From assembly GCA_012516075.1 (NCBI GenBank), contig JAAYXE010000195.1:1-64000 (forward strand): a stretch of 64,000 nucleotides of DNA. The letters are read 5' to 3'. Below the pieces are notes generated by a model. That model saw only the letters and a program-made list of their open reading frames with translations, ran no database searches and was not told the origin of the DNA. This document shows, piece after piece, positions 15,959 to 25,208 of this stretch. The stretch comes from Chloroflexota bacterium (GTDB lineage: Bacteria; Chloroflexota; Anaerolineae; Anaerolineales; UBA4823). The number at the start of each line of letters is the position of its first letter. The stretch's first letter is position 1. The position numbers and the translations under genes were made by a program.

Positions 15959-18001
15959 ATGGCGCAGGTGGACTGGATGCGGGCCGCTTACTTTGTCCTG
16001 CTGTCCCGCGAGATCGACCGTCTGGAAGAACAGCAGTTAGCTCCTCAGGGAAAAGTTAAATACCAGTTTTCGGCCGGCGGACACGAACTGTCACAGGTGC
16101 TCCTGGCGCTGGCCCTCGATCACGCGCATGATGCCGCTGCGGTCTACTACCGCTCACGGCCCTTTCTGCTCGCCAGCGGGCTGACCGCGGCCGAGGCTCT
16201 GTCTGCGGGGATGGCGCGCACCGGCAGCCCCAGCCAGGGGCGTGACGTGGGCGTTGTTTTCAACATGCCGCGGCGAGGCGGGCCGCTGGTGCTGCCGGCC
16301 TCAGGCGACGTAGGCGCCCAGTACACCCCGGCCGCCGGCGGGGCGCAGGCCGTGCGCTACCACTGCGAAGTGCTCGGGGAGACGGACTGGCAGGGCGCCG
16401 CTGCCGCCGCGCTGGGCGGCGACGGCAGTGTGGCTGCCAACGGCTTCTGGGGCGCCCTGAACATGGTCACCACCCTGAACCTGCCCATGCTTTTTTTTAT
16501 CGAAGATAACCGCTACGGTATCTCGGTTCCCAGCCGCCTGCAGACCCCGGGCGGCAGTATCTCCGCCAACCTGGCCTCTTTCCAGAATTTAAAAGTGCTG
16601 CACGGTGACGGTACCAACCCGCAGGAAGCCTGGGAGCTGATCTCAAGCGCAGTCCAGCATGTCCGCCAGCAGGGGCCCTGCCTGCTGCATCTGAGCGTGC
16701 CGCGCCTGAGCGGACACACCTTCATCGACGATCAGGCTTACAAGAGCGCAGAAGAACGCGCCGAAGAACAGCGGCGCGACCCCGTGCCGCGGCTGAAGCA
16801 GTTCCTGCTCCAGCGGGGCTGCAGCGAGCAGGATTGGAAAGATATCCATAACCGGGTAAAGACAGAGGTCAGCGAAGCCCTTGCCCTGGCCGAATCCTGG
16901 CCAGAACCGGACCCTGCGCAGGCCACCCGCTATCTGTTCTTTGATGGCCATGCCCCGCGGCAGGGCGGGCTGCGCGCCGAAGGGATCACGCCTGACGAAT
17001 GCAGCCCCGAACCGCAGAGCGGGGGGCCGCGCATCAACTTCATCGACGCCGTGCGCCGCACCCTGGAGGTGGAAATGGAGCGCAACCCCCGCATCCTGGT
17101 GTTCGGCGAGGATGTCGGCCTGAAGGGCGGTGTGCACGGCGCCACCCTGGATATGCAGGCCCACTTCGGAGAACAGCGCGTGTTCGACACCTCTCTTTCG
17201 GAAGAAGCGATCATCGGCCGCTCCACCGGCCTGGCCCTGGCCGGGCTGCTGCCCGTCCCCGAGATCCAGTTCCGTAAATACGCCGACCCGGCAACCGAGC
17301 AGATCAACGATCTGGGCACGCTGCGCTGGCGCACAGCCAACCAGTTTGCCGCTCCGGTCGTGGTGCGCATCCCGGGGGGCTACGGGAAAAAGACGGGGGA
17401 TCCCTGGCACAGCGTCACGGCCGAGGCGGTGTACGCCCACACGCTGGGCTGGCGCATCGCCTTCCCCAGCAACGCCGCAGACGCGGTCGGGCTGCTGCGC
17501 AGCGCCCTGCGCGGCGACGACCCCACCTTCTTCTTCGAGCACCGCGCCCTGCTCGACACCGTCGAAGGCCGCCGCCCCTACCCGGGCGACTCCTACTGCA
17601 TCCCCTTCGGTTCGGCCGCCCGGCTGCTGGAAGGAGACGAACTCACCCTGGTTACCTGGGGGGCTATGGTGCCCCGCTGTATGCAGGCTGCGCAGTCCTT
17701 CGCCGGCCGGGTCGAGCTGCTCGACCTGCGCACCATTATCCCCTGGGACCGCGAGCGGGTGCTGGAAAGCGTGCGCAGGACGGGGAAGCTGCTGATCGTG
17801 CACGAAGACACGCTCACCGGAGGCTTTGCCGGGGAGATCACCGCCACCGTCGTCGAGGAAGCTTTTACCGACCTGGACGCCCCCATCCGCCGTCTGGCGA
17901 CGCCCGATGTGCCCATCCCCTTCAACGTTCAGATGATGGAAGCCCTGCTGCCCTCCCCACAGCGCATCCAGGACAGCATCCGCGAACTGCTCGAATTCTG
18001 A
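15959..18001 (+). CDS. 2-oxoacid dehydrogenase E1, fused alpha and beta subunits
   Basis: Thiamine-diphosphate enzyme of 680 residues combining the two chains of the pyruvate/branched-chain 2-oxoacid dehydrogenase E1. The alpha part (1-320) carries the ThDP motif GDGS at 154-157 through EDNRYGIS with Asn184. The beta part (from about 345) has VFGEDVGLKGGVHGAT, SLSEEAIIGRSTGLALAG and the FQFRKYAD-like element. The enzyme decarboxylates a 2-oxoacid and passes the acyl group to a lipoyl E2. No E2 or E3 gene is in this window, so it must share components encoded elsewhere. Strong GGAGG precedes the ATG. Substrate preference is not readable; branched-chain oxoacids fit the surrounding acyl-CoA genes. 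Confidence 0.92.
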   Translation: MAQVDWMRAAYFVLLSREIDRLEEQQLAPQGKVKYQFSAGGHELSQVLLALALDHAHDAAAVYYRSRPFLLASGLTAAEALSAGMARTGSPSQGRDVGVVFNMPRRGGPLVLPASGDVGAQYTPAAGGAQAVRYHCEVLGETDWQGAAAAALGGDGSVAANGFWGALNMVTTLNLPMLFFIEDNRYGISVPSRLQTPGGSISANLASFQNLKVLHGDGTNPQEAWELISSAVQHVRQQGPCLLHLSVPRLSGHTFIDDQAYKSAEERAEEQRRDPVPRLKQFLLQRGCSEQDWKDIHNRVKTEVSEALALAESWPEPDPAQATRYLFFDGHAPRQGGLRAEGITPDECSPEPQSGGPRINFIDAVRRTLEVEMERNPRILVFGEDVGLKGGVHGATLDMQAHFGEQRVFDTSLSEEAIIGRSTGLALAGLLPVPEIQFRKYADPATEQINDLGTLRWRTANQFAAPVVVRIPGGYGKKTGDPWHSVTAEAVYAHTLGWRIAFPSNAADAVGLLRSALRGDDPTFFFEHRALLDTVEGRRPYPGDSYCIPFGSAARLLEGDELTLVTWGAMVPRCMQAAQSFAGRVELLDLRTIIPWDRERVLESVRRTGKLLIVHEDTLTGGFAGEITATVVEEAFTDLDAPIRRLATPDVPIPFNVQMMEALLPSPQRIQDSIRELLEF

Positions 18002-18029
18002 AACGGCTCATTTTTCAAGAGGACAGACC

Positions 18030-18806
18030 ATGCCCGACACGGAATATGTCATTGTGGGGCGCGAGGACACGGTGGCGGTTCTCACGCTCAACCGTCCTGA
18101 GGCCCTCAACGCCCTCAGCCCGGCCATGCTCGCCGCCCTGTGCGACGCCCTGGAATCCCTGGATGCTGATGAAGCGGTGCGAGCGATCATCATTGACGGC
18201 GGCCAGCGCGCGTTCGCGGCCGGAGCCGACATCCAGGCCATGGCACAATCCACGCCCATGGATATCGTGCGCACCGGCACGCTGTCCTACTGGCAGCGCA
18301 TCCGGCGGGTCAATAAGCCCCTGATTGCCGCGGTCAGCGGTTATGCTTACGGCGGGGGCTGTGAGCTGGCCATGCTCTGCGATTTAATCGTAGCCTCCGA
18401 GACGGCCCGCTTCGCCCAGCCCGAGATCAAACTGGGGATCATGCCCGGGGCGGGCGGTACGCAGCGACTGGCCCGCGCCATAGGCTTCTACCGCGCCATG
18501 GAGATGATCCTGACCGGCGAGCCCATCAGCGCCCGCCAGGCCTACGAAGCCGGCCTGGTCAACCGCGTGGTGCCGCCCGAGCGTTATCTGGACGAAGCGC
18601 TTGAGCTGGCCCGCCTGATCGCCTCCCGCCCGCCGGTGGCCGTGCGCCTGGCACGCGAGGCGCTGCGCTACGGCTACGAAAGCACCCTGCGCGACGGGCT
18701 GGAGATCGAACGGCGCAATTTCACGCTGCTCTTCGACACCCAGGACCAGAAGGAGGGCATGCGCGCTTTCCTGGAAAAGCGAAGCCCCGATTTCAGCGGC
18801 CGTTAG
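18030..18806 (+). CDS. enoyl-CoA hydratase (crotonase)
   Basis: A 258-residue crotonase with both catalytic Glu positions intact: GGGCELAMLCDL and QPEIKLGIMPGAGGTQRLAR. The oxyanion-hole segments RAFAAGADI and SGYAYGGG are present. It hydrates 2-enoyl-CoA esters. It is 28 bp after the E1 gene and 34 bp before a 3-hydroxyacyl-CoA dehydrogenase, so the three are likely cotranscribed, consistent with branched-chain or aromatic acyl-CoA breakdown (PaaF-like role possible). Length and motifs are standard. Confidence 0.93.
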   Translation: MPDTEYVIVGREDTVAVLTLNRPEALNALSPAMLAALCDALESLDADEAVRAIIIDGGQRAFAAGADIQAMAQSTPMDIVRTGTLSYWQRIRRVNKPLIAAVSGYAYGGGCELAMLCDLIVASETARFAQPEIKLGIMPGAGGTQRLARAIGFYRAMEMILTGEPISARQAYEAGLVNRVVPPERYLDEALELARLIASRPPVAVRLAREALRYGYESTLRDGLEIERRNFTLLFDTQDQKEGMRAFLEKRSPDFSGR

Positions 18807-18840
18807 TCTACCTGCCTGAAAAACGATCCTGAAGGGATAT

Positions 18841-20421
18841 ATGGAAATCACCAATCCGTATTCGATCCGCCTGGGCGTGGCTGGCGCGGGTGTGATGGGC
18901 AGCGGCATCGCCCTCACCGCCCTGCAGCAGGGCATGAACGTCACCCTGTATGACGTCGCTGAAGGGGTGCTTGAGAAAGCCCGGGCGTATATCGAGAAAT
19001 TCCTGACTAAAAAGAACCAGGGCGGTTATCTGCGCCGGCTGACCCTCACCACCCGGCTTGAAGACCTGCGAGGAGCGAGCGTGGTGATCGAAGCCGCCCC
19101 CGAAGACTTGGATATCAAAAAAGATCTGTTCCGGCGTCTGGATGCGCTCTGCCCGCCGCCTGCCGTGCTGGCCACCAACACCAGCACGCTGGCGGTCACG
19201 GCGATCGCAGCGGCCATCTCCAGCCCAGAGCGCGTCGCCGGGATGCACTTCTTCAACCCGGCCCCGGTAATGCCGCTGGTCGAAGTGGTGCGCGGCGCTC
19301 GCTCCAGCCCGGAGACGGTCAATACCCTGGTTTCTCTGGCGGAGTTTCTGGGGAAGACGCCCATCGTGGCGCGCGACCTGCCGGGGTTTATCGTCAACCG
19401 CGTGGCACGTCCGTTCTACGGCGAAGCCCTGCGCCTGCTGGGAGAAGGAGCAGCGACCCACGAGGCGATCGACCTGATCATTCGCCAGGGAGGCGGCTTT
19501 CGCATGGGGCCTTTTCAGCTCATGGATCTGATCGGCGTTGACGTCAACTTTGCCGCCATGCAGTCCATGTACACGCAGACTTTCGGCGAGCCGCGCTACC
19601 GCCCGCACCCCATCCAGGCGCAGATGGTTCAACAGCAGGCCCTGGGCCGCAAAAGCGGGCGCGGCTTCTACGACTATACGAACGGAGCCGAAATCACGGA
19701 CCCGCCGCCCCTGCGGCCTTCAAAAGCAGAGGGCCAGGTGATCATCTCCTCCGGCACCTGGGCGCCGGGGCTGGAAGCTCTTTGCCGCCAGAGCGGGTAC
19801 AGCCTGCGCACCATGACCGGCATGGACCTGATCACCGTGGGCAGGCCCACCGCTGCTGTGCTGGCGGCCGGCCGGGGCGAAGGGCTGGCCCGGCTGGCCG
19901 CCGATCTGGACCAGCTTCTGCCCCCCGAGATCCCGCTGCTGTGCCAGTGCGCGGACGTTACACTGACCGAAGTGGGCTCCTGGCTGCGGCATCCGCAGCG
20001 CCTGGCTGGCTTCGACGGCCTGTTTGCCGCAGCCGGAAATGTGGTCACGCTGGTAAGCCTGCCCCAAACCCGCGAGGCTGTCCGCAGCCAGGTCGAATCT
20101 TTCTTTGCTTCCCTCGGGAAGCGGGCTGTGTGGGTGGAAGACAGTCCGGCGCTGGTGCTGCCGCGCGTGGTATGTATGCTGGCGAACGAAGCAGCGTTCG
20201 CCGCCGGGGAGGGCGTGGCGGATATGGGGACCATTGACACGGCCATGCGTCTGGGGGTGAATTACCCGCGCGGCCCTCTGGAGTGGGCGCAGTCGCTCGG
20301 CTATGCGAAGACGGCTGCCGTGCTCGATCACCTGCACAGCGAATACCGCGAAGAACGCTACCGCGCCGCGCCTCTGCTGCGCCGTCTGGCGCGGCTCGAA
20401 AGTTATCCCCCGGAATCATAA
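18841..20421 (+). CDS. 3-hydroxyacyl-CoA dehydrogenase (PaaH-like, duplicated C-terminal domain)
   Basis: NAD-dependent dehydrogenase of 526 residues. The N-terminal Rossmann domain starts GVAGAGVMGSGIALTALQQG; the catalytic His lies in MHFFNPAPVMPLVEVV, and DLPGFIVNRVARPFYGEA marks the first 3HCDH domain. A second degenerate C-terminal repeat occupies about residues 300-520, ending in GVNYPRGPLEWA, the layout of PaaH/PaaC-type 3-hydroxyadipyl-CoA dehydrogenases. It would oxidise the product of the preceding hydratase. A GAAGGGA lies before the ATG. PaaH identity is plausible because paaABCD is in the same window, but is not proved. Confidence 0.88.
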   Translation: MEITNPYSIRLGVAGAGVMGSGIALTALQQGMNVTLYDVAEGVLEKARAYIEKFLTKKNQGGYLRRLTLTTRLEDLRGASVVIEAAPEDLDIKKDLFRRLDALCPPPAVLATNTSTLAVTAIAAAISSPERVAGMHFFNPAPVMPLVEVVRGARSSPETVNTLVSLAEFLGKTPIVARDLPGFIVNRVARPFYGEALRLLGEGAATHEAIDLIIRQGGGFRMGPFQLMDLIGVDVNFAAMQSMYTQTFGEPRYRPHPIQAQMVQQQALGRKSGRGFYDYTNGAEITDPPPLRPSKAEGQVIISSGTWAPGLEALCRQSGYSLRTMTGMDLITVGRPTAAVLAAGRGEGLARLAADLDQLLPPEIPLLCQCADVTLTEVGSWLRHPQRLAGFDGLFAAAGNVVTLVSLPQTREAVRSQVESFFASLGKRAVWVEDSPALVLPRVVCMLANEAAFAAGEGVADMGTIDTAMRLGVNYPRGPLEWAQSLGYAKTAAVLDHLHSEYREERYRAAPLLRRLARLESYPPES

Positions 20422-20455
20422 AAAAAGCGGGCCGGCTGGTGAACAGCCGGCCCGC
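20420..20455 (-). terminator. intrinsic terminator of the leftward sugar operon
   Basis: A perfect 12-bp stem (20427-20438 with 20444-20455) and a 5-nt loop, followed on the minus strand by seven T residues (20420-20426). It lies 13 bp beyond the stop of the DUF5107/TPR gene and overlaps the stop codon of the convergent dehydrogenase gene, which it may also help to end. Confidence 0.9.
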
Positions 20456-20467
20456 AGGCGTTACAGA

Positions 20468-23400
20468 TCACGCGATCAGGCGTTTGTGCAGGTTTGCACT
20501 CACATGGCTGGCATCGAGTTCCAGCACCGCATTCAGGTGCCGGCGCGCTTTTTCTTTCTCGCCCAGCCCCAGGTACCCCAGCCCGAGCATGTGGTGACAG
20601 TGGATCCGGTTGCGGGTGTTCAGATCAACGTCAAAGACCACAAAATCGGGCAGCGAGACGGCGAAGTAGTCCATCACCACATCATCATCCATGTGCGCGC
20701 GGCCGTACTCCACCAGACGCTCAAAAATCGCCCGGGCTTCGTCATTCCGGCCCAGCTTTTCCAGCGCCAGCCCCTGGTAATAGATCATCTCCGGCGGCTG
20801 GTCGTAGTAGTACATCGCCGAGGCCGGCTCGCTCGACCCGGCCGCAGCCTTCGTGAACCATTCACGGGCTGTTTCCGCTTCTCCCAGGAGCTCGTAAGCG
20901 CAGCCCAGATAGTAGAAGATATGGTTTTCGCGGGCGCCGTACAGCTTCCCCTCGCCCAGGTTGTGCGGGTATTCCTGCGCCTGCATGAGCAGTTCGATCG
21001 CCGGCTGCGCCTGCCCGGCAGCGATCAACTGCCGGGCCCGTTCCACCAGCCCTGTGACGTACTGCCCGGTCACCTTGCCCTCGCCGCCTTCCCAGGGGTG
21101 GAACTTGCGCCCCATCAGCCGCTGGTGTGCTTCTTCATGGCGGCCGCAAAGGTTCAACAGGGTGATGTATTCGATGCTCAGGTCATCGCGCTGTTCCACG
21201 AGGTCCAGGTGAGCTTCCAGCCGTTTCAACCGCTCGGCAGGGGCATAGTTGAGTTGTTTCAATAACTGGTCGAGTTCAAAGAACACGCGCGCATCGTCCG
21301 GGTTAAGGGCAAAGGCGCGCTCGAAGCTCTCCAGCGCTGCCTGCGGATCGCGGCGTTTGTTGAAGTAGGCCAGTCCCAGGTTGCGGTGCACGGTCGGGAA
21401 GCGGTCATCCAGGCGGCGCGATTTCTCCCAGCATTCGATGGCTTCGTCGTAGCGGCGGTGTCCGTACCAGAAATTCCCCAGATAATACGGGGCACGTGCA
21501 TCCCCGGGGTTGAACTGCAGTGCCGCTTCGAAAATCAGCACATCCTCCAGGCGGTTGGGGAAGACATAATCGGGCGACATGCCCGCCGCCTGCTTGAACT
21601 GCTGTTCAGCGCGCTCCTGCTCCCCGGCCTGGGCATACACCCAGCCCAGGGTGTACGCAGCAGTGGTATCCTGCCCGGCCACCTGCTCGAGAAGGTGAGC
21701 AGCGTCGTCAAACAGACCGGCGTGGGCGTAATCCAGGGCCAGCTCGACGTAGACCCCCGGCCCGGTATGCAGGATCCACTGGAAGGTGGATTCGCCATCC
21801 AGCAGGTACTGCTCCCAGAGGGCGCCGTACTCCATCGTGTCACGCTCGAGAGCCTGCCGGATCTCACTGCGAGCGGCGTCCGCCTGCCCCAGCCGGCGCA
21901 GCAGGGCAATCTTCAGATGGCGGGCTTTGTGGTGCAGGCCGTTGCGGTTCAGGCAGTGGGCCAGCTTCTCAAGCGCCTGCTGGTAGCGCCCCTTGCGGCT
22001 CAGCAGGCGGGCCAGTTCGAAATAGCCCGCATCCTGCCAGGCGGCGTTCCACACGGCCTTGTGGAAGGCGTCGTATGCCTCGTCGAAGCGCCCCTGCATC
22101 TTCAGCGCCAGGCCCAGGTTGTAATACGGCTCGCCGTCGTAGGGGTTAGGGTTGCGGAACGTCAGGCGCTTAACCGCCCGGCGGAAATATTCTTTTGCCT
22201 CTGCAAATTTCCCCCGCCGGTAGAGCAGCAGCCCCATGGCGTTGTTACAGCGGCTGTCGCCCGGGTCGCGCCGCAGGGCTTCCAGGTAATACGGCTCCGG
22301 GGGATAGGTGGCGTGGCGGTACTGCTCCAGATGCAGGCCGTGGAGGAAGAGCTCATCGTTCGATGCGACCTCTTCGGGTGGGGGAGCCGGGGTTGCCGGC
22401 GCGGGGATTTCAGATTTCTCGTCCGGCAGGGGAGTAAAGGCGACCAGAACATCTTCGCCGTCCAGCACCTGCAGAGTCACGTCCTGCGGTTTCGCCCCCT
22501 CCGGGAGCGCTGCCCGGTCGATTAATACGGTCTCCGGGTCCAGCGCGGCCTGTTGTTCGTAAATCACCTGCCCCTTACAGGTCAGGCGCAGCGTGACCTG
22601 GCGTGGCGAGGTGGCGTAGGCCCCGAAGCGAGCACTTCCGTTTTCGATGTTCAGGCTGACGACCGCATCCCGGCTGGCGTTGCTGGCCGGGCCGATCTTC
22701 TTGTATGGCATGAAGACCTGGGTGAAGGATTTCTCTTCTCCGGGTTGAATCCACGAAAAATCGGGCTGGTTATCGGTGTAGGCGCCGCACATCAGCTCGA
22801 TATAGGGGCCGTCCTCGTCCGTCAGGTGGCGGTCCCAGGCCTGCCCGAAATCGCCGCAGCCCCAGGTCCACTGCTTCTTACCGGGCACCACATGGTGGTC
22901 AGCGACGTGCAGCATGCCGGCATCGACACGGTGATCGTAATCGCCCATGAAGTCGAAATCGGAGTGATAGACCATGTAGGAGGTCGGGACGGGGATATTC
23001 TTATAGCGGCTGATGTCAGTGCCGGGGGAATAGTCGACTTTATAGTACACGCCGGTGGCGATTGGGAAAGTGGAAACCGCCCGCTTGCCGTGATCCATCA
23101 CGGCGTGCACATCCGGCGGGAAGACCGACTGGTAATCATCGTGAACCGGTACGGCCGGGTTGGCCCACCACAGGAAGGTCTGCGGCTCGGAGGTGCGGTT
23201 GTAAAGCTGCACGCAGATCTCAAAGTATGCCCGGTTGGGGTACAGGCGCACGCCGTGCATACCCTTGGTGCGGAACATCTTCTCAATCTCGGCGCACCAC
23301 ACCGTTTTACTGCCGTCCTCGTGTTCTTCTATTGTCCAGTCCAGGGGGTCGAAGGTGCTCGGGCGGTGGTGCTGGGGCCAGTTGAACTCGATACCTCCCG

Positions 23401-23740
23401 AAATCCACGGGCCTGCCAGGCCGACCAGGGCGGGTTTGATCACCCGGTTGTAGTATATGAAATGGTAGCCGTTGGTTTTATCGAGGGCCATCTGCACCCG
23501 GCCGCCGATTTCCGGCAGCACCATCACTTTCAGATAGCGATTTTCCAGGAAGACCGCGGTGTATTCACGGTCTTCTTTTTCATCGAAAACCCGGTCGATG
23601 ACCGGGTGTGGATACACAACCCCGCTGCTTCCCTGATAAACCCTTTTTTCCAGGAACATGGGATTCTTATCCGGTTCCCCAATCTTATAGGTGGGGATCC
23701 TGGTCTTTTCAGCCCAGGCTTTTACTTCATCGTGCACCAT
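20468..23740 (-). CDS. DUF5107 and tetratricopeptide repeat protein
   Basis: Large soluble protein of 1090 residues. Residues about 30-340 match the DUF5107 domain, a galactose-mutarotase-like beta-sandwich: VMVLPEIGGRV, ISGGIEFNWPQHHRPSTF and the His-rich NKK/GK-QWTWGCGDFGQAWDR region are characteristic. A Pro-rich hinge follows near 455, then a long array of TPR helices to the end (YYNLGLALKMQGRFDEAYDAF, AYTLGWVYAQAGEQERAEQQF). DUF5107 proteins occur with carbohydrate genes and probably act on or sense a sugar; their reaction is unknown to me. No signal peptide is visible, so cytoplasmic. It is the last gene of the leftward arm, with GAGGAG before the ATG. Confidence 0.88.
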   Translation of the reverse strand: MVHDEVKAWAEKTRIPTYKIGEPDKNPMFLEKRVYQGSSGVVYPHPVIDRVFDEKEDREYTAVFLENRYLKVMVLPEIGGRVQMALDKTNGYHFIYYNRVIKPALVGLAGPWISGGIEFNWPQHHRPSTFDPLDWTIEEHEDGSKTVWCAEIEKMFRTKGMHGVRLYPNRAYFEICVQLYNRTSEPQTFLWWANPAVPVHDDYQSVFPPDVHAVMDHGKRAVSTFPIATGVYYKVDYSPGTDISRYKNIPVPTSYMVYHSDFDFMGDYDHRVDAGMLHVADHHVVPGKKQWTWGCGDFGQAWDRHLTDEDGPYIELMCGAYTDNQPDFSWIQPGEEKSFTQVFMPYKKIGPASNASRDAVVSLNIENGSARFGAYATSPRQVTLRLTCKGQVIYEQQAALDPETVLIDRAALPEGAKPQDVTLQVLDGEDVLVAFTPLPDEKSEIPAPATPAPPPEEVASNDELFLHGLHLEQYRHATYPPEPYYLEALRRDPGDSRCNNAMGLLLYRRGKFAEAKEYFRRAVKRLTFRNPNPYDGEPYYNLGLALKMQGRFDEAYDAFHKAVWNAAWQDAGYFELARLLSRKGRYQQALEKLAHCLNRNGLHHKARHLKIALLRRLGQADAARSEIRQALERDTMEYGALWEQYLLDGESTFQWILHTGPGVYVELALDYAHAGLFDDAAHLLEQVAGQDTTAAYTLGWVYAQAGEQERAEQQFKQAAGMSPDYVFPNRLEDVLIFEAALQFNPGDARAPYYLGNFWYGHRRYDEAIECWEKSRRLDDRFPTVHRNLGLAYFNKRRDPQAALESFERAFALNPDDARVFFELDQLLKQLNYAPAERLKRLEAHLDLVEQRDDLSIEYITLLNLCGRHEEAHQRLMGRKFHPWEGGEGKVTGQYVTGLVERARQLIAAGQAQPAIELLMQAQEYPHNLGEGKLYGARENHIFYYLGCAYELLGEAETAREWFTKAAAGSSEPASAMYYYDQPPEMIYYQGLALEKLGRNDEARAIFERLVEYGRAHMDDDVVMDYFAVSLPDFVVFDVDLNTRNRIHCHHMLGLGYLGLGEKEKARRHLNAVLELDASHVSANLHKRLIA

Positions 23741-23852
23741 ATGCTCCTCTACATCATAGTGGTACTCAGCCAGAACTGGCAGCCCCGGACTGCGCGGCTG
23801 GATCCGGCGCAGCGCAGGCTAACTGCCCTAAATTGTCCCCCTGTGGTGGCGT

Positions 23853-24539
23853 TTATGCGTTGATGATTTCCCGGACCTTCTCACTCAGGCGCAGCACAAT
23901 TTCATCGCGCATGCGCTCCCCTTCCGCCGGATCGGCGGTCGTTGGGAAGCCGTTCGTGCCGCCGGATTCTGGCTGGAATTGATAACGCGAACGAACTAAA
24001 TGCCACGGCTTTTTGAAGGTGTAATCCTTCGCCCTGTCCATGTACACGATCGAACCAATCGCCAGAGCGATTTCGGTTTCGCCTTTATCTGCGTGGTGAA
24101 TCTGTGTAAACCCTGCCTCGGTCCAGTAGTTCCAGTACACCGGCTGGAGATCTGGCACCTGTTCCCAGGCTTTGTGAAAGCCCAGTTCACAGGCCAGACG
24201 ATTGCCGCCGTGTCCGCTGAAGTAAATTTGCTTGTTGAACCCCTGCTGGCAAAACATCACCGCGATATCGCGGATGACCAGGCTCAGCGTCTCAACTGTA
24301 AGCCCGATTGTACCTGAATACTCGCGCATGGCATCGGCAAAGCCGTAGTACAGCGTAGGAGCCAGGATCGCGCCAGCTGCCTCGGCCACACGGCGCGAAA
24401 AGTAATCGGCTGCATTGTTATCCAGGCCCAGGCTGAGATGGCTGCCGTGGGCTTCGATCAGCCCCAGGGGGATGATCACCGGCAGTCTGCGGTCCAGGGT
24501 TTGCACTTCTTCGGTGGTCAGGCGAATCCATTCGATCAT
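23853..24539 (-). CDS. creatininase-family hydrolase
   Basis: A 228-residue protein of the creatininase superfamily of metal-dependent amidohydrolases. Metal ligands appear in IPLGLIEAHGSHLSLGLDN (Glu and His, then Asp), GHGGNR, and HADKGETEIAL, where a Glu closes the site. Members cleave cyclic amides or N-glycosidic-type bonds and some act on lactone-like substrates. In this operon it could open a sugar lactone or remove an amine group, which is inference. Placed between the aldolase and DUF5107 genes, spacing 27 and 112 bp. Confidence 0.88.
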   Translation of the reverse strand: MIEWIRLTTEEVQTLDRRLPVIIPLGLIEAHGSHLSLGLDNNAADYFSRRVAEAAGAILAPTLYYGFADAMREYSGTIGLTVETLSLVIRDIAVMFCQQGFNKQIYFSGHGGNRLACELGFHKAWEQVPDLQPVYWNYWTEAGFTQIHHADKGETEIALAIGSIVYMDRAKDYTFKKPWHLVRSRYQFQPESGGTNGFPTTADPAEGERMRDEIVLRLSEKVREIINA

Positions 24540-24566
24540 GAAATCTGCTTCTCCTTCAAAATGGTA

Positions 24567-25208
24567 TCAAGGGTTAGACATTCCGTTTACAGCCGCCACA
24601 TAGAGGCGGGCGCGCTCGACGATCTCGTCAAACGCTCCTGCCGCCACAGCCTGTGCGGGGACCAGGCTGCCCCCGATAGCCACTGCTGCCGCGCCGGCTT
24701 TCAGATAACTGGCAGCATTTTCGGCGCTCACGCCGCCGGTGGGCATCAGACGCAGGTCGGGGAAGGGGGCGAGCAGGTCGCGCACATACTGGGGACCGCC
24801 CAGACGCGCAGGAAAGAGCTTAATCAGGTCGGCACCGGCCTCCACCGCGGTCATGATTTCGGTGGGGGTGAAAGCCCCGCAGGCGATGGGGAGTCCCAGC
24901 CGCCGGCAGGCCGCAATCACATGCGGGTTTACCACCGGCGTAACAATAAACTCGGCTCCAGCCTCAGCGGCGCGCGACACCGCTGTCGGTGTCAGCACCG
25001 TCCCGGCGCCGATATGGATGTTCCAGTCCAGCGCCACGCGGGCGGCTGCGATGGCCTGCAGGGCGCCGTCGCCGCTGAGCGTGAACTCAAGAGCCTTAAT
25101 CCCCCCATCGGCCAGGGCCTGTGCAACCTCCACCGGGTGCTCGTATTTCTTCATGCGGATGATGCCGAGCAGGCGGGTTGACAGGATCGTCTCGATGGCG
25201 GGGGTCAT
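24567..25208 (-). CDS. 2-keto-3-deoxy-phospho-sugar acid aldolase, KDPG/KHG type
   Basis: Class I aldolase of 213 residues. The Schiff-base Lys is residue 130 in ADLIKLFPA, the catalytic Glu is residue 41 in ALEFTLSGDGA, and the phosphate loop is MPTGGVSAENAASYL. It cleaves 2-keto-3-deoxy-6-phospho sugar acids to pyruvate and a triose phosphate. The Arg found four residues after the Glu in E. coli Eda is Ser here, as in the broader KDPGal-like group, so the natural substrate may not be KDPG. Its ATG overlaps the stop of the FAD oxidoreductase gene (ATGA), showing translational coupling. Confidence 0.88.
   Translation of the reverse strand: MTPAIETILSTRLLGIIRMKKYEHPVEVAQALADGGIKALEFTLSGDGALQAIAAARVALDWNIHIGAGTVLTPTAVSRAAEAGAEFIVTPVVNPHVIAACRRLGLPIACGAFTPTEIMTAVEAGADLIKLFPARLGGPQYVRDLLAPFPDLRLMPTGGVSAENAASYLKAGAAAVAIGGSLVPAQAVAAGAFDEIVERARLYVAAVNGMSNP

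Noticed and set aside
22553..23863. 436-codon frame opposite the DUF5107 gene
   Set aside because: Opposite-strand shadow with unnatural Val/His/Gly pattern; the minus-strand gene has clear domains.
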